Shown: positions 8,009 through 17,126, counted from the stretch's first letter. The stretch is 57,254 nt of DNA from Alteromonas sp. IB21 (GCF_016405965.1 NZ_JAEFCD010000010.1:1-57254); one strand, 5' to 3'. Notes: a model not told the origin generated them from the sequence alone. Numbers and translations are program-made.

Positions 8009-8253
8009 AACCATGTCCTGTTTATCACGTTAACTGGATGTTATTGCAGTGTTGTTAATCATCCAAGTTTATTGGTGTTATAGACATTTATCATAATTTT
8101 TAATAATGAGCGCTAGCCCTTTTGCTGTTTCATCTATCTGTGTAGAGCTTGTCCTACCTTGCCTAAGGTTTATTTGACAGAAATTAAAACCAATGTTTTT
8201 GTTAACCGAGCAACACTTGTTATTACATTTTATTTACAAAAGGATAATTGGCT

Positions 8254-9168
8254 ATGCAAGTGCTTAAAACACCGGAAAGTGCTTTTGATGAAATTAATGA
8301 CTTTCCCTACGCTCCCCGCTTTACTGAAATTACAGACACAGTCAGCAGCGAAATAACCATGGCTCATTATCAATGCGGTCCTGTTGACGGTCATACTGTG
8401 CAGCTGATACATGGCGAGCCGACTTGGGCCTATCTTTACCGTAAAATGATGCCTTTACTTGCCGACGCAGGGTTCAATGTTATCGCACCAGACCTCATTG
8501 GTTTTGGGCGTTCAGATAAACCTGTTAGAAAAGACGATTATTCTTACGCTCGACACGTGATTTGGATAAAGGATTGGTTTACTCAGATCGTGAAAGGACC
8601 TACCACGCTATTCTGCCAAGACTGGGGAGGACTATTAGGGCTGCGACTTGTCGCTGACATGCCAGAGCGTTTTTCTGGCGTAATGGTTTCGAATACCGGA
8701 TTACCAACCGGTCACCATTCGCCAAGCGAAGCGTTTATTAAATGGCGCCGATTTTCACAAGACGTACCGATATTTCCCACTTCAACAATCATCCAAAATG
8801 CGACGACTACAGAATTAGATGAAGCGACACTTGCTGCTTACGACGCTCCCTTCCCTGACGAGCGATACAAAGCAGGGGCGCGAATGTTTCCCCTTCTTGT
8901 TCCCACGAGCCCAGACAGTCCAGAAGCGCAGGCGAATAGACAAGCATGGGAAAAATTAAAGCAATTCAAAAAACCTTTCATAACGGCTTTTGGTGATAGC
9001 GACCCCGTAACGAGTGGCGGGGATAAATTATTTCAAAAGCTTGTTCCCGGCTCTAAAGGCATGGTCCACACACGTATCGCAAATGGCGGACACTTTATTC
9101 AAGAGGACAAAGGGGAAGAGCTAGCCAATTTACTTATACAGTTTATTCAACAAACGCAGCAAAAATAG
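8254..9168 (+). CDS. Haloalkane dehalogenase, HLD-I-like alpha/beta hydrolase
   Basis: A 304-residue alpha/beta hydrolase. HGEPTW (about 53-58) provides the oxyanion region, and the nucleophile is Asp in FCQDWGGLLGLRLV (about 123), with the adjacent Trp expected to bind halide. The acid is probably Asp in AFGDSDPVT, and the base His in NGGHFIQEDKGEE near residue 280. QDWGGL plus the HGEPTW pattern is characteristic of haloalkane dehalogenases, as opposed to the esterases and epoxide hydrolases of the same fold. A Trp in the cap (EAFIKW) may be the second halide-binding residue. The frame can open at TTG 8248, but ATG 8254 with AGGA 9 nt upstream is preferred. It is divergent from the beta-oxidation operon and forms a pair with the following dehydrogenase. 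The natural substrate is unknown. Confidence 0.82.
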   Translation: MQVLKTPESAFDEINDFPYAPRFTEITDTVSSEITMAHYQCGPVDGHTVQLIHGEPTWAYLYRKMMPLLADAGFNVIAPDLIGFGRSDKPVRKDDYSYARHVIWIKDWFTQIVKGPTTLFCQDWGGLLGLRLVADMPERFSGVMVSNTGLPTGHHSPSEAFIKWRRFSQDVPIFPTSTIIQNATTTELDEATLAAYDAPFPDERYKAGARMFPLLVPTSPDSPEAQANRQAWEKLKQFKKPFITAFGDSDPVTSGGDKLFQKLVPGSKGMVHTRIANGGHFIQEDKGEELANLLIQFIQQTQQK

Positions 9169-9213
9169 CCGCGTATTCGATGAAATTAAGCAATCTAATA
9201 ACAGGAGATTACC

Positions 9214-9978
9214 ATGGATGCTCTACTCGACTTTACCGGACAAGTTGTATTAATCACAGGTGCGGGCAGCGGTTTTGGCCGCTTATTATCTCTAGGTCTT
9301 GCCGGACGAGGTGCTAAACTTGTGCTTTCTGATATCAATGAAACCGCCCTTGAGGAAACGAAAAAAGACGTAAAAGCGCTGACTGATGTGGTGGTATTAG
9401 CAGGTAATATTGCAAGCGAAACGCTCAATAAAGCCCTTGTTGATAAAGCCATGGACACGTTTGGACGTTTGGATATCGCGGTAAATAATGCAGGCATAGC
9501 GCACAATCCAGTGCCCGTGCATCAACTGACAGAGGAGATCATGGATTCACAATTTGCTGTAAATGTGAAGGGCGTGATGTTCGGAATGAAACATCAAATT
9601 CCCGTTATGCTTGCGCAAAAGCAAGGTCACGTACTTAACGTAAGTTCGCTAGCGGGTTTAGGAGGGGCGCCAAAAGGTGGTGCATATGCTGCAGCAAAGC
9701 ATGCGGTATCAGGAATAACGCGAACCGCCGCTGTAGAGTACGGTCGCAAGAATGTTCGCGTAAATGCTATTTGCCCATTTTACAGCCCTACTAATATTTT
9801 AAATGTAGATGGTTATAACACGCCAGAGGCGAGAGAGCAGCTTGGTATGGGCAGCCCAATGAAACGCCTTGGCGAGCCGCAAGAAATCGTTAATACCATG
9901 ATGCTCATATTGTCACCAGGCAATAGCTATATGAACGGACAAACGATAGCCGTAGACGGCGGCGTAACAGCATGGTGA
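9214..9978 (+). CDS. Short-chain dehydrogenase/reductase
   Basis: 254 residues with the classical SDR motifs: TGAGSGFGR for the nucleotide, NNAG-I, a serine in LNVSSLAG, and YAAAKHA (Y-x-x-x-K catalytic pair). The C-terminal NGQTIAVDGGVTAW is typical. It starts 45 nt after the dehalogenase, with AGGAG about 7 nt before ATG, so it is probably co-transcribed. A plausible but unproven role is oxidation of the alcohol released by dehalogenation. Asp in LSDINE after the second strand suggests NAD preference. Confidence 0.85.
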   Translation: MDALLDFTGQVVLITGAGSGFGRLLSLGLAGRGAKLVLSDINETALEETKKDVKALTDVVVLAGNIASETLNKALVDKAMDTFGRLDIAVNNAGIAHNPVPVHQLTEEIMDSQFAVNVKGVMFGMKHQIPVMLAQKQGHVLNVSSLAGLGGAPKGGAYAAAKHAVSGITRTAAVEYGRKNVRVNAICPFYSPTNILNVDGYNTPEAREQLGMGSPMKRLGEPQEIVNTMMLILSPGNSYMNGQTIAVDGGVTAW

Positions 9979-10045
9979 AGCTGGTCACATATCACACAGA
10001 AAAACGTATTCAACCAAATAAAAGTATGATTCTGAATACCCTGGT

Positions 10046-10186
10046 ATGACATGTACTGTTTCGATTTCATTCTACTTTAGGTGTAATGGCGAAGAACAAA
10101 CAAAGCCGACGGATGAGGCGAGTGCAACCGCCTCTGATGTCGAATCATTCTTACATAAGATGCAAGCTATACTGATTGATTTTTGA
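10046..10186 (+). pseudogene. Possible 5' remnant of an M2-peptidase-like lipoprotein gene
   Basis: A 46-codon frame from ATG 10046 to TGA 10184 reads as a hydrophobic segment, a Cys-Asn-Gly-Glu, then EEQTKPTDEASATASDVESF and LHKMQ. This parallels the start of the M2 peptidase lipoprotein at 11039 (Cys-Gly-Glu, KQTEAKPELTAQDAKQFLLQ). The similarity is short and low-complexity, so the call is tentative. If correct, this is the remnant of a duplicate. Confidence 0.3.
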
Positions 10187-10198
10187 GAGAAAAGTGTT

Positions 10199-10474
10199 AT
10201 GCAAACGCTAAGTAAAAACATCGTTTTGTCAATCGCGCTCAACTCAATTGCATTTTTTTCTTCTACTGCTTTAGCAAGCGAGACGTCATTTTCGATGACT
10301 CATACAAAAGAAATCGCGTCTAACCAAAACGTTAAAAAGCAACGCTTAAACAAAACGCTGGCACTTAACTCGGTTAAACGCACTATATTTCAAGGGTCGC
10401 AAAATAAAAAACAGCCAAGCGGCCTTTTTTTAATTCACAGCGTTTTACCCAATAACCGCTCAAAAGCTGAGTAG
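10199..10474 (+). CDS. Small exported hypothetical protein
   Basis: 91 residues with a Sec signal peptide (basic MQTLSKN, hydrophobic core to FFSSTALA, probable cleavage ALA-SE near residue 27). The mature part is basic and lacks cysteine. I do not recognise the family. A purine-rich GAGAGAAAAG precedes the ATG. It stands alone between the possible peptidase remnant and the leftward DUF4870 gene, and its stop codon lies 28 nt from that gene's stop. Confidence 0.5.
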   Translation: MQTLSKNIVLSIALNSIAFFSSTALASETSFSMTHTKEIASNQNVKKQRLNKTLALNSVKRTIFQGSQNKKQPSGLFLIHSVLPNNRSKAE

Positions 10475-10501
10475 CAACTATCAAGCGTTAATCAAACCAC
10501 G

Positions 10502-10879
10502 CTATCGCTTAATAAACTGAAAACTCAACGGATAAACCCACAATTCTCCTTTGTTGGCTTTTACCGCTGCCACGACCGCAAATATGATGTTCATCAATCC
10601 AAGTAAGATAAATCCTAGCGCACCAATGATAACAAAGGTGAGGATAAAACATACCACTGAATAAACGAGCAAACTCAATAACCAATTTGCTGTTACTCTG
10701 CCGTGCTGATTAATATTTTCATTTCGATCTTTGTGCGCAATCCAAAGCACAATTGGCAAAACAAGGCCCAAACCGGGTATAACAAAGCTTGATAATTGAG
10801 AAACGTGTATTAATGTGCAGTAACTGCGGGCATTAAGCCCCCAATAACACGGCTCTTCCGGATGAAACACTATAGTCAT
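10502..10879 (-). CDS. DUF4870 (Tic20-like) membrane protein
   Basis: 125 residues. The first helix region is SSFVIPGLGLVLPIVLWIAH. The charged KDRNENINQHGRVTANW connector, diagnostic of DUF4870, follows, and then two long hydrophobic segments before KANKGELWVYP. The family has about three to four membrane helices and no defined function. The start ATG has GGGAG 4 nt upstream, and that site lies in a hairpin (10884-10902). It is transcribed towards the small exported protein gene. Confidence 0.8.
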   Translation of the reverse strand: MTIVFHPEEPCYWGLNARSYCTLIHVSQLSSFVIPGLGLVLPIVLWIAHKDRNENINQHGRVTANWLLSLLVYSVVCFILTFVIIGALGFILLGLMNIIFAVVAAVKANKGELWVYPLSFQFIKR

Positions 10880-10883
10880 AATA

Positions 10884-10902
10884 CTCCCTGTTGTTACAGG
10901 AG
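10884..10902 (-). promoter_or_regulatory. Hairpin covering the DUF4870 ribosome-binding site
   Basis: Read leftward, CTCCTGT pairs with ACAGGGAG (one bulged G) around the loop AACA. The 3' arm contains the GGGAG ribosome-binding site of the gene starting at 10879. Confidence 0.4.
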
Positions 10903-11038
10903 GGTTTTAAAAAGCCCCCCGCATAAAGGAGTGCTATCAAATTTGTTTTACAAAAGCGATGTAGCGTTACACAATGCTCTCATATGTCCATGTGAACATC
11001 GATAAACCTTACAATCAAAATAATTAATAGGACAAAGT

Positions 11039-12859
11039 ATGCTCAATCGTAAACGTACTCTGATAGCCGCATTTGTCAGCCTATCGCTTATAGGATGTGG
11101 CGAAAGTGCTAAGCAGACAGAAGCCAAACCAGAGCTTACTGCGCAAGACGCAAAACAATTCTTACTGCAGGCGCAAAGCGACATTGCCAAAATGCAGGTG
11201 CCTGCTGCCCACGCTGAGTGGAGCTATGCAACCAATATTAATTTCGATACCGCGGCAGTAAGCGCCTATTTTAACGAAGTGCTATCAACGAAGGTAGCCA
11301 AATTAGCAAAAGAAGCGGCCAAATTTAACGATGTAGATGTGGATGCCGATACCCGCAGGCAGCTCGAACTGCTCAAAAATGGTCTCACTATGCCACCGCC
11401 AGCAGATGCTGAAAAAGCAGAACGCCTTGCAAAAATTGGCTCAGAATTAAGCGCCATGTACGGTTCGGGTGAATATTGTAGTGAAGATGGGTCATGCAAA
11501 AGCTTAGTAGAAATGAGCAGTGAAATGGCCACCCTTCGCGACGCCGATAAACTATTAGAATACTGGGCGGGCTGGCGAGAGATTTCAAAACCAATGGCGC
11601 CACTTTATGCCGAACAGGTGTCGCTTGCCAACGAGGGCGCAGCAGAACTTGGGTTTGAGAACGTGAGTGCGCTGTGGCGTGGGAAATACGATATGCCTGC
11701 TGACGATTTCCCAAAAGAGCTAGACCGCTTATGGACGCAAGTTGAACCTTTTTATGAATCACTTCATTGTCATGTACGCGCAAAGCTTGGTGAACATTAC
11801 GGTGAAGACATCGTTCCTCAAGACAAACCCATTCCCGCGCATTTATTGGGGAATATGTGGGCGCAGAGCTGGGGCAATATTTACGATATAGTAAAACCTC
11901 AACAAGAAATGAAGGTGCCTGATGTTACCGGTGCATTGGCTGCACAAGGCTATGACGAAATTGCCATGGTGAAACAGGCCGAGTCGTTTTTCTCATCCCT
12001 TGGCTTCGAAGAGCTGCCAGATACGTTCTGGGAACGTTCTATGTTTCAAAAGCCCGAAGGCCGCGACGTACAATGCCATGCTTCGGCTTGGGACCTTGAT
12101 GACAAAGACGATCTTCGTATAAAGATGTGTATTCAAAAAACTGGCGAAGAGTTCAACGTTATTCATCACGAACTAGGTCACAACTATTACCAGCGCGCCT
12201 ACAAAGATCAGCCTCTTCTCTATCGCGGTTCGGCTAACGATGGTTTCCATGAAGCGATTGGTGACACTATCGCACTATCGATCACGCCTAAATATCTTAA
12301 GCAAATCGACCTAATCAACGAGATCCCCGATGCGTCTAACGATATTGGGATGCTGATGCAGGTTGCACTAGATAAAATAGCCTTTATTCCTTTTGGTTTG
12401 ATGGTTGACCAATGGCGCTGGAAGGTCATGTCGGGGGAAGTTTCGCCTGAACAATACAACCAGCTATGGTGGGAACTAAGAGAAAAATACCAAGGTGTGA
12501 TGGCACCTATCGAGCGCAGCGCCGATGCATTTGACCCTGGTGCAAAGTACCATGTGCCGGCAAATGTCCCCTATACCCGCTACTTCCTGGCGCACATCCT
12601 TCAGTTCCAATTTCACAAAGCCTTGTGTGATATCGCCGGTGATGAAGGCCCGTTAAATCGCTGCTCTATTTACGGCAGTAAAGAAGCCGGTAAAGCACTG
12701 AACGAGATGTTAGAAATGGGCATGAGTCAGCCTTGGCAAAATGCACTGGAAACATTGACGGGCTCGCCGCACATGGATGCTAGCACCATCGCTGACTACT
12801 TTGCACCGCTTAAGACGTGGCTTGATGAGCAAAACGCGTCGCGTCAATGTGGCTGGTAA
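11039..12859 (+). CDS. M2-family metallopeptidase (ACE-like peptidyl-dipeptidase), lipoprotein
   Basis: 606 residues. The lipoprotein signal has Cys20 in LSLIGCG, so the protein is probably anchored to a membrane facing the periplasm. The zinc site HHELGH (about 376-381) and the third ligand Glu in GFHEAIGD (about 405) are the HExxH plus downstream Glu of M2 peptidases (angiotensin-converting enzyme family). Further family segments are present: LLYRGSANDGFHEAIGD, WWELREKYQG and the chloride/substrate region Y-TRYFLAHILQFQFH. Length is usual for bacterial M2 enzymes. ATG has AGGAC about 7 nt upstream. It is monocistronic, with a terminator at 12906-12931. Confidence 0.92.
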   Translation: MLNRKRTLIAAFVSLSLIGCGESAKQTEAKPELTAQDAKQFLLQAQSDIAKMQVPAAHAEWSYATNINFDTAAVSAYFNEVLSTKVAKLAKEAAKFNDVDVDADTRRQLELLKNGLTMPPPADAEKAERLAKIGSELSAMYGSGEYCSEDGSCKSLVEMSSEMATLRDADKLLEYWAGWREISKPMAPLYAEQVSLANEGAAELGFENVSALWRGKYDMPADDFPKELDRLWTQVEPFYESLHCHVRAKLGEHYGEDIVPQDKPIPAHLLGNMWAQSWGNIYDIVKPQQEMKVPDVTGALAAQGYDEIAMVKQAESFFSSLGFEELPDTFWERSMFQKPEGRDVQCHASAWDLDDKDDLRIKMCIQKTGEEFNVIHHELGHNYYQRAYKDQPLLYRGSANDGFHEAIGDTIALSITPKYLKQIDLINEIPDASNDIGMLMQVALDKIAFIPFGLMVDQWRWKVMSGEVSPEQYNQLWWELREKYQGVMAPIERSADAFDPGAKYHVPANVPYTRYFLAHILQFQFHKALCDIAGDEGPLNRCSIYGSKEAGKALNEMLEMGMSQPWQNALETLTGSPHMDASTIADYFAPLKTWLDEQNASRQCGW

Positions 12860-12905
12860 ACTAGTTGCTTATCTAGGCACTGTAAGAGGCCCTATGTAAG
12901 TCCCT

Positions 12906-12932
12906 AAGCCTCGAATATTCGGGGCTTTTTTA
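12906..12932 (+). terminator. Rho-independent terminator of the M2 peptidase gene
   Basis: AGCCTCGAA pairs with TTCGGGGCT (one U-G pair) around a 2-nt loop and is followed by T6. Confidence 0.8.
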
Positions 12933-13014
12933 TTCAAATTAAACTTTTGTCCCATTGAAAATTTTTAATAAACGCGTACCGTTTAACCTTGTCTCAAGTT
13001 AAATATAGTTAAGT

Positions 13015-15969
13015 ATGAAAGGCTCCCTTACTCGCTTGCTTTTTACCTTTAGCGTTCTACTTAGTTTTGCGCTCAGTGCTCAAGTCCAAATGGATGTGCC
13101 CGCCTTTCATTCTTTCAATAAAGAGAGTGGAATTACTCACGTCTCCGTGGCTGACATTGCGGAAGACAAATATGGCTTTTTGTGGCTTGCATCGCAGTCT
13201 GGCATCGACAAATTCGACGGCTACACTTTTTCTAATTTTGGTATGCGGGGTGAAGACGAAACCTCAGGTTTACAGACTCTTCTAGCGCTTCAAATAGAAG
13301 CGAGCAAAGATGGACAATACATGTGGATTGGCTCATTTAGTGGCTTGAGCCGCCTAAATGTAGATACCGAAGTGTTTGAACATTACAACCTTCCCTCATC
13401 TTCTTCCTACACCAAACACGTTATTAACCGTATTAAAACGACCCGTGATGGAAAACTTTGGATTGTTTCGGAACGTAACCTATACGCTTACAATGAAGCA
13501 ACTGACAACATAGAACTTGTAAGTTTTTTACCTGATACGACAAGTACCCTTACCGATGTTGAGCTTCTAGGCAAAACACTTTACGTGGCATCAACTGAAG
13601 GCCTTTATAAATTTGACCCAAGCAAAAAGGAGCTAGAGTTAGCCTCGCCTGAGAAAATTAGCATAACGAGACTGGCCGCGGCCGAGGGCTCGACGCTATT
13701 TTTAGGAACGGTCTCACGTGGTGTCTGTCTGTTTAACCCAGATCGTAAAAACGAAGAGATTACCACCCAATGTACTTCAGAAATACATGGGTTGTCTGAC
13801 AATTATGTGACCGACATTTTACTTGGTTCTAAGGGCGATGTTTGGATTGGCACAGAACGTGGGCTAAATTTATTAACCTCTTTCAGTACCTACACGGTAA
13901 TGCGCGTCCCACTGTCCGAAAAAGATGCGGGCAACGAACGGGTTTCAAGCATTTTTCAAGGTCGAGCCGGCCTTGTCATTGTGGGAACCAAAGACGATGG
14001 CTTTGCCATGGGCAATCCAGCGTTGAGCAACTTTCGCTCAATGGACGTGGGCGACGGACGCGTAATCGGGTCGATGACAAGTTATAAAGACAATAAAGTA
14101 TGGGTTACTAACGAAAAAGGACTGTGGCTTTTCGACACCGTTGAACATAGTTATGAAGGCCCCTTTACATCAAGCGATGCCAGAGAAAGCGATGACACAT
14201 CGAGCGATAAGCTCATAGGCCTTGTTTATGATGATAAGAGGGACGAACTGTGGGTAGCGACACGCTCTGGCCTTGCAAAACTCAATGAGCAAACCAATCA
14301 GTTAGATATTGTCGCTATGCAAGGTAAAGCGGGATACAGTGTCAACGTCGATGCAGACGGAGATATTTGGTTCGGCGGCTATAGTGATGGTGTATTCGTT
14401 TTTCGGCCATCTGAAGGACGGATAATAAAGCAGTGGCCACTGTCATTGACGACTCGAATTTTGCTTGAAGATAAGGAAAGCGCGTGGCTCAGTACGGTTT
14501 CTGGCCTGTACCTTGCCAACAAACTCACCGGTGAGATAGACAGCATTAGTCAGTACACTGACAAAATTACTGACAAAACCGTTGTCACTTGGATCTCCCG
14601 CTCCAAACGCGGCGGCTACTGGGTCGGAACACAGGCGGCTGGCTTATTTTTTATCACCAAAGACGGCACTGACTTATCCTCCATCAAAGTTACTCAGTTA
14701 AAACCAAAGAGTAGATTGAGCAACATTTCAATTGGTGCAATCATTGAAGACGATGAATATGGATTGTGGATATCGACGATAGAGGGCATAGCCTATATCG
14801 CGCCAAATCTCTCCTCCCTTTCTTACTTCGGTGCTGAACACGGCGCATTAACTACAGGTTATTACATTGGCTCAGTTTCTTTAACGCAAAATAACACCAT
14901 GCTTTTTGGTGGTGCAGAAGGTCTTACACTTTTTAATCCGTCTAATGTGGTCAGTACCCATTGGGATCCAAATGTTCATCTTACGAAGGTAGAGGTAGTA
15001 AGGAAAGAGCAAAACAGTGGGAAGACGTTTCAGCAGAAGGTTATCTTGGGTGATGGTATAACGCTTGACCACAACGACATTGCGCTATCTATTGAATTTG
15101 CGGCGTTAGACTACATCAACGCAAACGAGATCCGCTATGCTTACAAACTTGCCGACTTTGAAACCAGTTGGCGCTTTACTGACGCAAAAACACGAGTAGC
15201 AACCTATACAAACTTAGATCCAGGTCGCTACCGCTTCACGGTAAAAGCCATTAACAAAGAAAATGAATGGAGCAGTAAGGAAGCACAAATTGAGATTGTT
15301 GTTGTACCACCGTGGTGGGACAAACCTATATGGCGAGCGGTATTCTTGTTAACCATTATCTTGATATTGTCCTCTGCCATTTGGTTCAGGATCATGACGT
15401 TAAAAAGGCGCTCGGCCGAACTCGCGTTAAAGGTGGAAGAAAAAACAAAAGACTTAGAGGCAGCGGTTGAACAGCTTACTCTACTCTCTACCCAGGATTC
15501 GCTGACCGGCCTGAAAAATCGCCGTTACTTTTCGCAGCGAGCAAATGCACAATGGCATGAATTTAAACGACACAACCGCACCTTTTCTTTACTCATTATC
15601 GATATAGACCACTTCAAGCGCATTAACGACAAATACGGCCATCAAGCTGGAGATATCGTATTAACTAAGGTAGCGCGAACGCTCGAAGATAACCTGCGTG
15701 AAAGCGATGTAATCTCTAGATGGGGCGGCGAAGAGTTTCTTATTCTGCTTCCCTCGCTAAATTTACAAGAAGCTTACCGGGTTGCTGAAAAACTGCGTAA
15801 ATGCATAGCTGAAACAAGCATTAATGTCCCCCCCCATACAATTAACGTGTCTATTACTTGCGGCGTCTGTGATATTGCCGACTACGATAGTATTGAAGCC
15901 TGTATTTATGCGGTTGATGAAAAACTATATCGGGGTAAAGAACCTGGACGAAATGCTGTGATCAAATAA
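13015..15969 (+). CDS. Beta-propeller sensor diguanylate cyclase (Reg_prop, Y_Y_Y, GGDEF)
   Basis: 984 residues. After a signal peptide, repeated W-L-A-S/G-x-x-G-(I/L) units (for example LWLASQSGIDKFDG, VWIGTERGLNLL, LWVATRSGLAKL) form a periplasmic two-component-regulator propeller, followed by a Y_Y_Y domain around 670-765. One membrane helix (about 773-793) and a short coiled coil lead to the GGDEF domain (about 826-984). The active site is GGEEF (about 904-908), and an inhibitory RESD site lies five residues before it, so it should synthesise c-di-GMP with product feedback. DSLTGLKNRR marks the domain start. The ligand is unknown; propellers of this type often sense polysaccharide. A C8 run at 15828-15835 lies within the domain. 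No good ribosome-binding site is visible. Confidence 0.9.
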   Translation: MKGSLTRLLFTFSVLLSFALSAQVQMDVPAFHSFNKESGITHVSVADIAEDKYGFLWLASQSGIDKFDGYTFSNFGMRGEDETSGLQTLLALQIEASKDGQYMWIGSFSGLSRLNVDTEVFEHYNLPSSSSYTKHVINRIKTTRDGKLWIVSERNLYAYNEATDNIELVSFLPDTTSTLTDVELLGKTLYVASTEGLYKFDPSKKELELASPEKISITRLAAAEGSTLFLGTVSRGVCLFNPDRKNEEITTQCTSEIHGLSDNYVTDILLGSKGDVWIGTERGLNLLTSFSTYTVMRVPLSEKDAGNERVSSIFQGRAGLVIVGTKDDGFAMGNPALSNFRSMDVGDGRVIGSMTSYKDNKVWVTNEKGLWLFDTVEHSYEGPFTSSDARESDDTSSDKLIGLVYDDKRDELWVATRSGLAKLNEQTNQLDIVAMQGKAGYSVNVDADGDIWFGGYSDGVFVFRPSEGRIIKQWPLSLTTRILLEDKESAWLSTVSGLYLANKLTGEIDSISQYTDKITDKTVVTWISRSKRGGYWVGTQAAGLFFITKDGTDLSSIKVTQLKPKSRLSNISIGAIIEDDEYGLWISTIEGIAYIAPNLSSLSYFGAEHGALTTGYYIGSVSLTQNNTMLFGGAEGLTLFNPSNVVSTHWDPNVHLTKVEVVRKEQNSGKTFQQKVILGDGITLDHNDIALSIEFAALDYINANEIRYAYKLADFETSWRFTDAKTRVATYTNLDPGRYRFTVKAINKENEWSSKEAQIEIVVVPPWWDKPIWRAVFLLTIILILSSAIWFRIMTLKRRSAELALKVEEKTKDLEAAVEQLTLLSTQDSLTGLKNRRYFSQRANAQWHEFKRHNRTFSLLIIDIDHFKRINDKYGHQAGDIVLTKVARTLEDNLRESDVISRWGGEEFLILLPSLNLQEAYRVAEKLRKCIAETSINVPPHTINVSITCGVCDIADYDSIEACIYAVDEKLYRGKEPGRNAVIK

Positions 15970-16321
15970 GTTCTAATGTCTGCTTAAACTCTATTGTAGG
16001 TAAAGCACTGCCCTCTTATCCTAATTTTCTCTAGCGCAAGGCTGATGTTGTCAATCTCATAATCCTGCATTTAATACCAGTCCGCACAGATAATTAGCCC
16101 CTCAGCGAGAGTTAAAATGTTCGTAATCGCGGCGTGTTACCGTAGGTATAGTGGCTCTACATCAAGGTAATACAACAAAGAGTAAGGACATTTTAAACTC
16201 GCCCTTCGGGAAGGTCTGGTATAACCGCTCTTTGTGATCGCTTTACACATGTAATCACTATCAATCAGTGAATTCACATTTAGTAACGATTCGCTTATCG
16301 AATTGAAAGGAGTTTCAAATA
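15970..16321. other. 352-nt intergenic region with a long-range inverted repeat
   Basis: No protein frame is supported. ACAAAGAG (16175-16182) and CTCTTTGT (16228-16235) are perfect 8-bp complements around a loop holding the small hairpin CCC-TTC-GGG. The region also carries the promoter and leader of the next gene, with GAAAGGAG before its ATG. Confidence 0.4.
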
Positions 16322-16954
16322 ATGGCTAACGTATTAGTAATCGGCGCATCAGGACAAATTGGAAAACAGGCTACCGTAAAGTTATTAGATGCTGGGCATA
16401 AAGTACTAGCCCCGGTGAGAAGCCCTGAAAAATTGTCAGATATAGAAAACGGCAATCTCACTGTCGTTGAGCAAAATTTGGAAGACGATTTTTCAGCGCA
16501 TTTTGACGGTGCTGACGTCGTAGTATTCACTGCTGGTTCAGGCGGAAACACGGGCGCAGATAAGACTATCATGATAGATCTATGGGCGGCACGCAACGCA
16601 GTTAACTATGCCAAAGATGCGGGTACGCCTAAATTCGTAATGGTAAGTTCAATCGGGGCTGGTGATCCAGATGCCGTTTCTTCAGAAATTAAGCCCTATT
16701 TAGTCGCTAAACACATGGCAGACGAGCACTTAATTAATAGCGGTTTGCATCACATTATTTTACGTCCTGGCACACTACTCAATGAGCCCGGCACACATTT
16801 GGTTCGCACCGATATGCCTGATAACAAAGATGATGCCGTTATTCCAAGGGAAGACGTTGCTACCGCCATTGTGGAAAGTGTCGCAAGAGAAGGTAGTGAT
16901 AACATCATTACCTATTTGTTCAAGGGTGATACGCCAATTTCTCAGATTTTCTAA
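16322..16954 (+). CDS. NAD(P)H-binding atypical SDR (YwnB/YesF-like)
   Basis: 210 residues with an N-terminal Rossmann motif, VIGASGQIGKQ, and the atypical SDR pattern VVFTAGSGG, then FVMVSSIGAG and LRPGTLLNEPG. These proteins bind NAD(P) and usually lack the classical Y-x-x-x-K; some act as reductases, others as redox or stress sensors. The C-terminus DTPISQIF is a normal family ending. AGGAG lies about 8 nt before ATG. It is monocistronic with its own terminator. Confidence 0.82.
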   Translation: MANVLVIGASGQIGKQATVKLLDAGHKVLAPVRSPEKLSDIENGNLTVVEQNLEDDFSAHFDGADVVVFTAGSGGNTGADKTIMIDLWAARNAVNYAKDAGTPKFVMVSSIGAGDPDAVSSEIKPYLVAKHMADEHLINSGLHHIILRPGTLLNEPGTHLVRTDMPDNKDDAVIPREDVATAIVESVAREGSDNIITYLFKGDTPISQIF

Positions 16955-17012
16955 CCTAGCGTTGGCAACGGGCATAAATAAAACTCAGCTACTGACAGTT
17001 AAGCATTAAGAC

Positions 17013-17063
17013 AAGCGGCATTCTTTTGTTGTCTAAAGAAAAGCAAAAGAGAGCCGCTTTTTT
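17013..17063 (+). terminator. Terminator after the NAD(P)H-binding protein gene
   Basis: AAGCGGC (17013-17019) pairs with GCCGCTT (17053-17059), with an inner CTTTTG/CAAAAG stem, followed by a T-run. Confidence 0.7.
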
Positions 17064-17126
17064 GGCTTGTTCTGCGGGTTTTACTGCGAGTGTTGGACAA
17101 AAAATCGAGCGTATCAGCTTATAGCA

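Noticed and set aside
11388..11783. 131-codon antisense frame in the M2 peptidase gene
   Set aside because: A shadow of a well-supported gene with clear catalytic motifs on the other strand.
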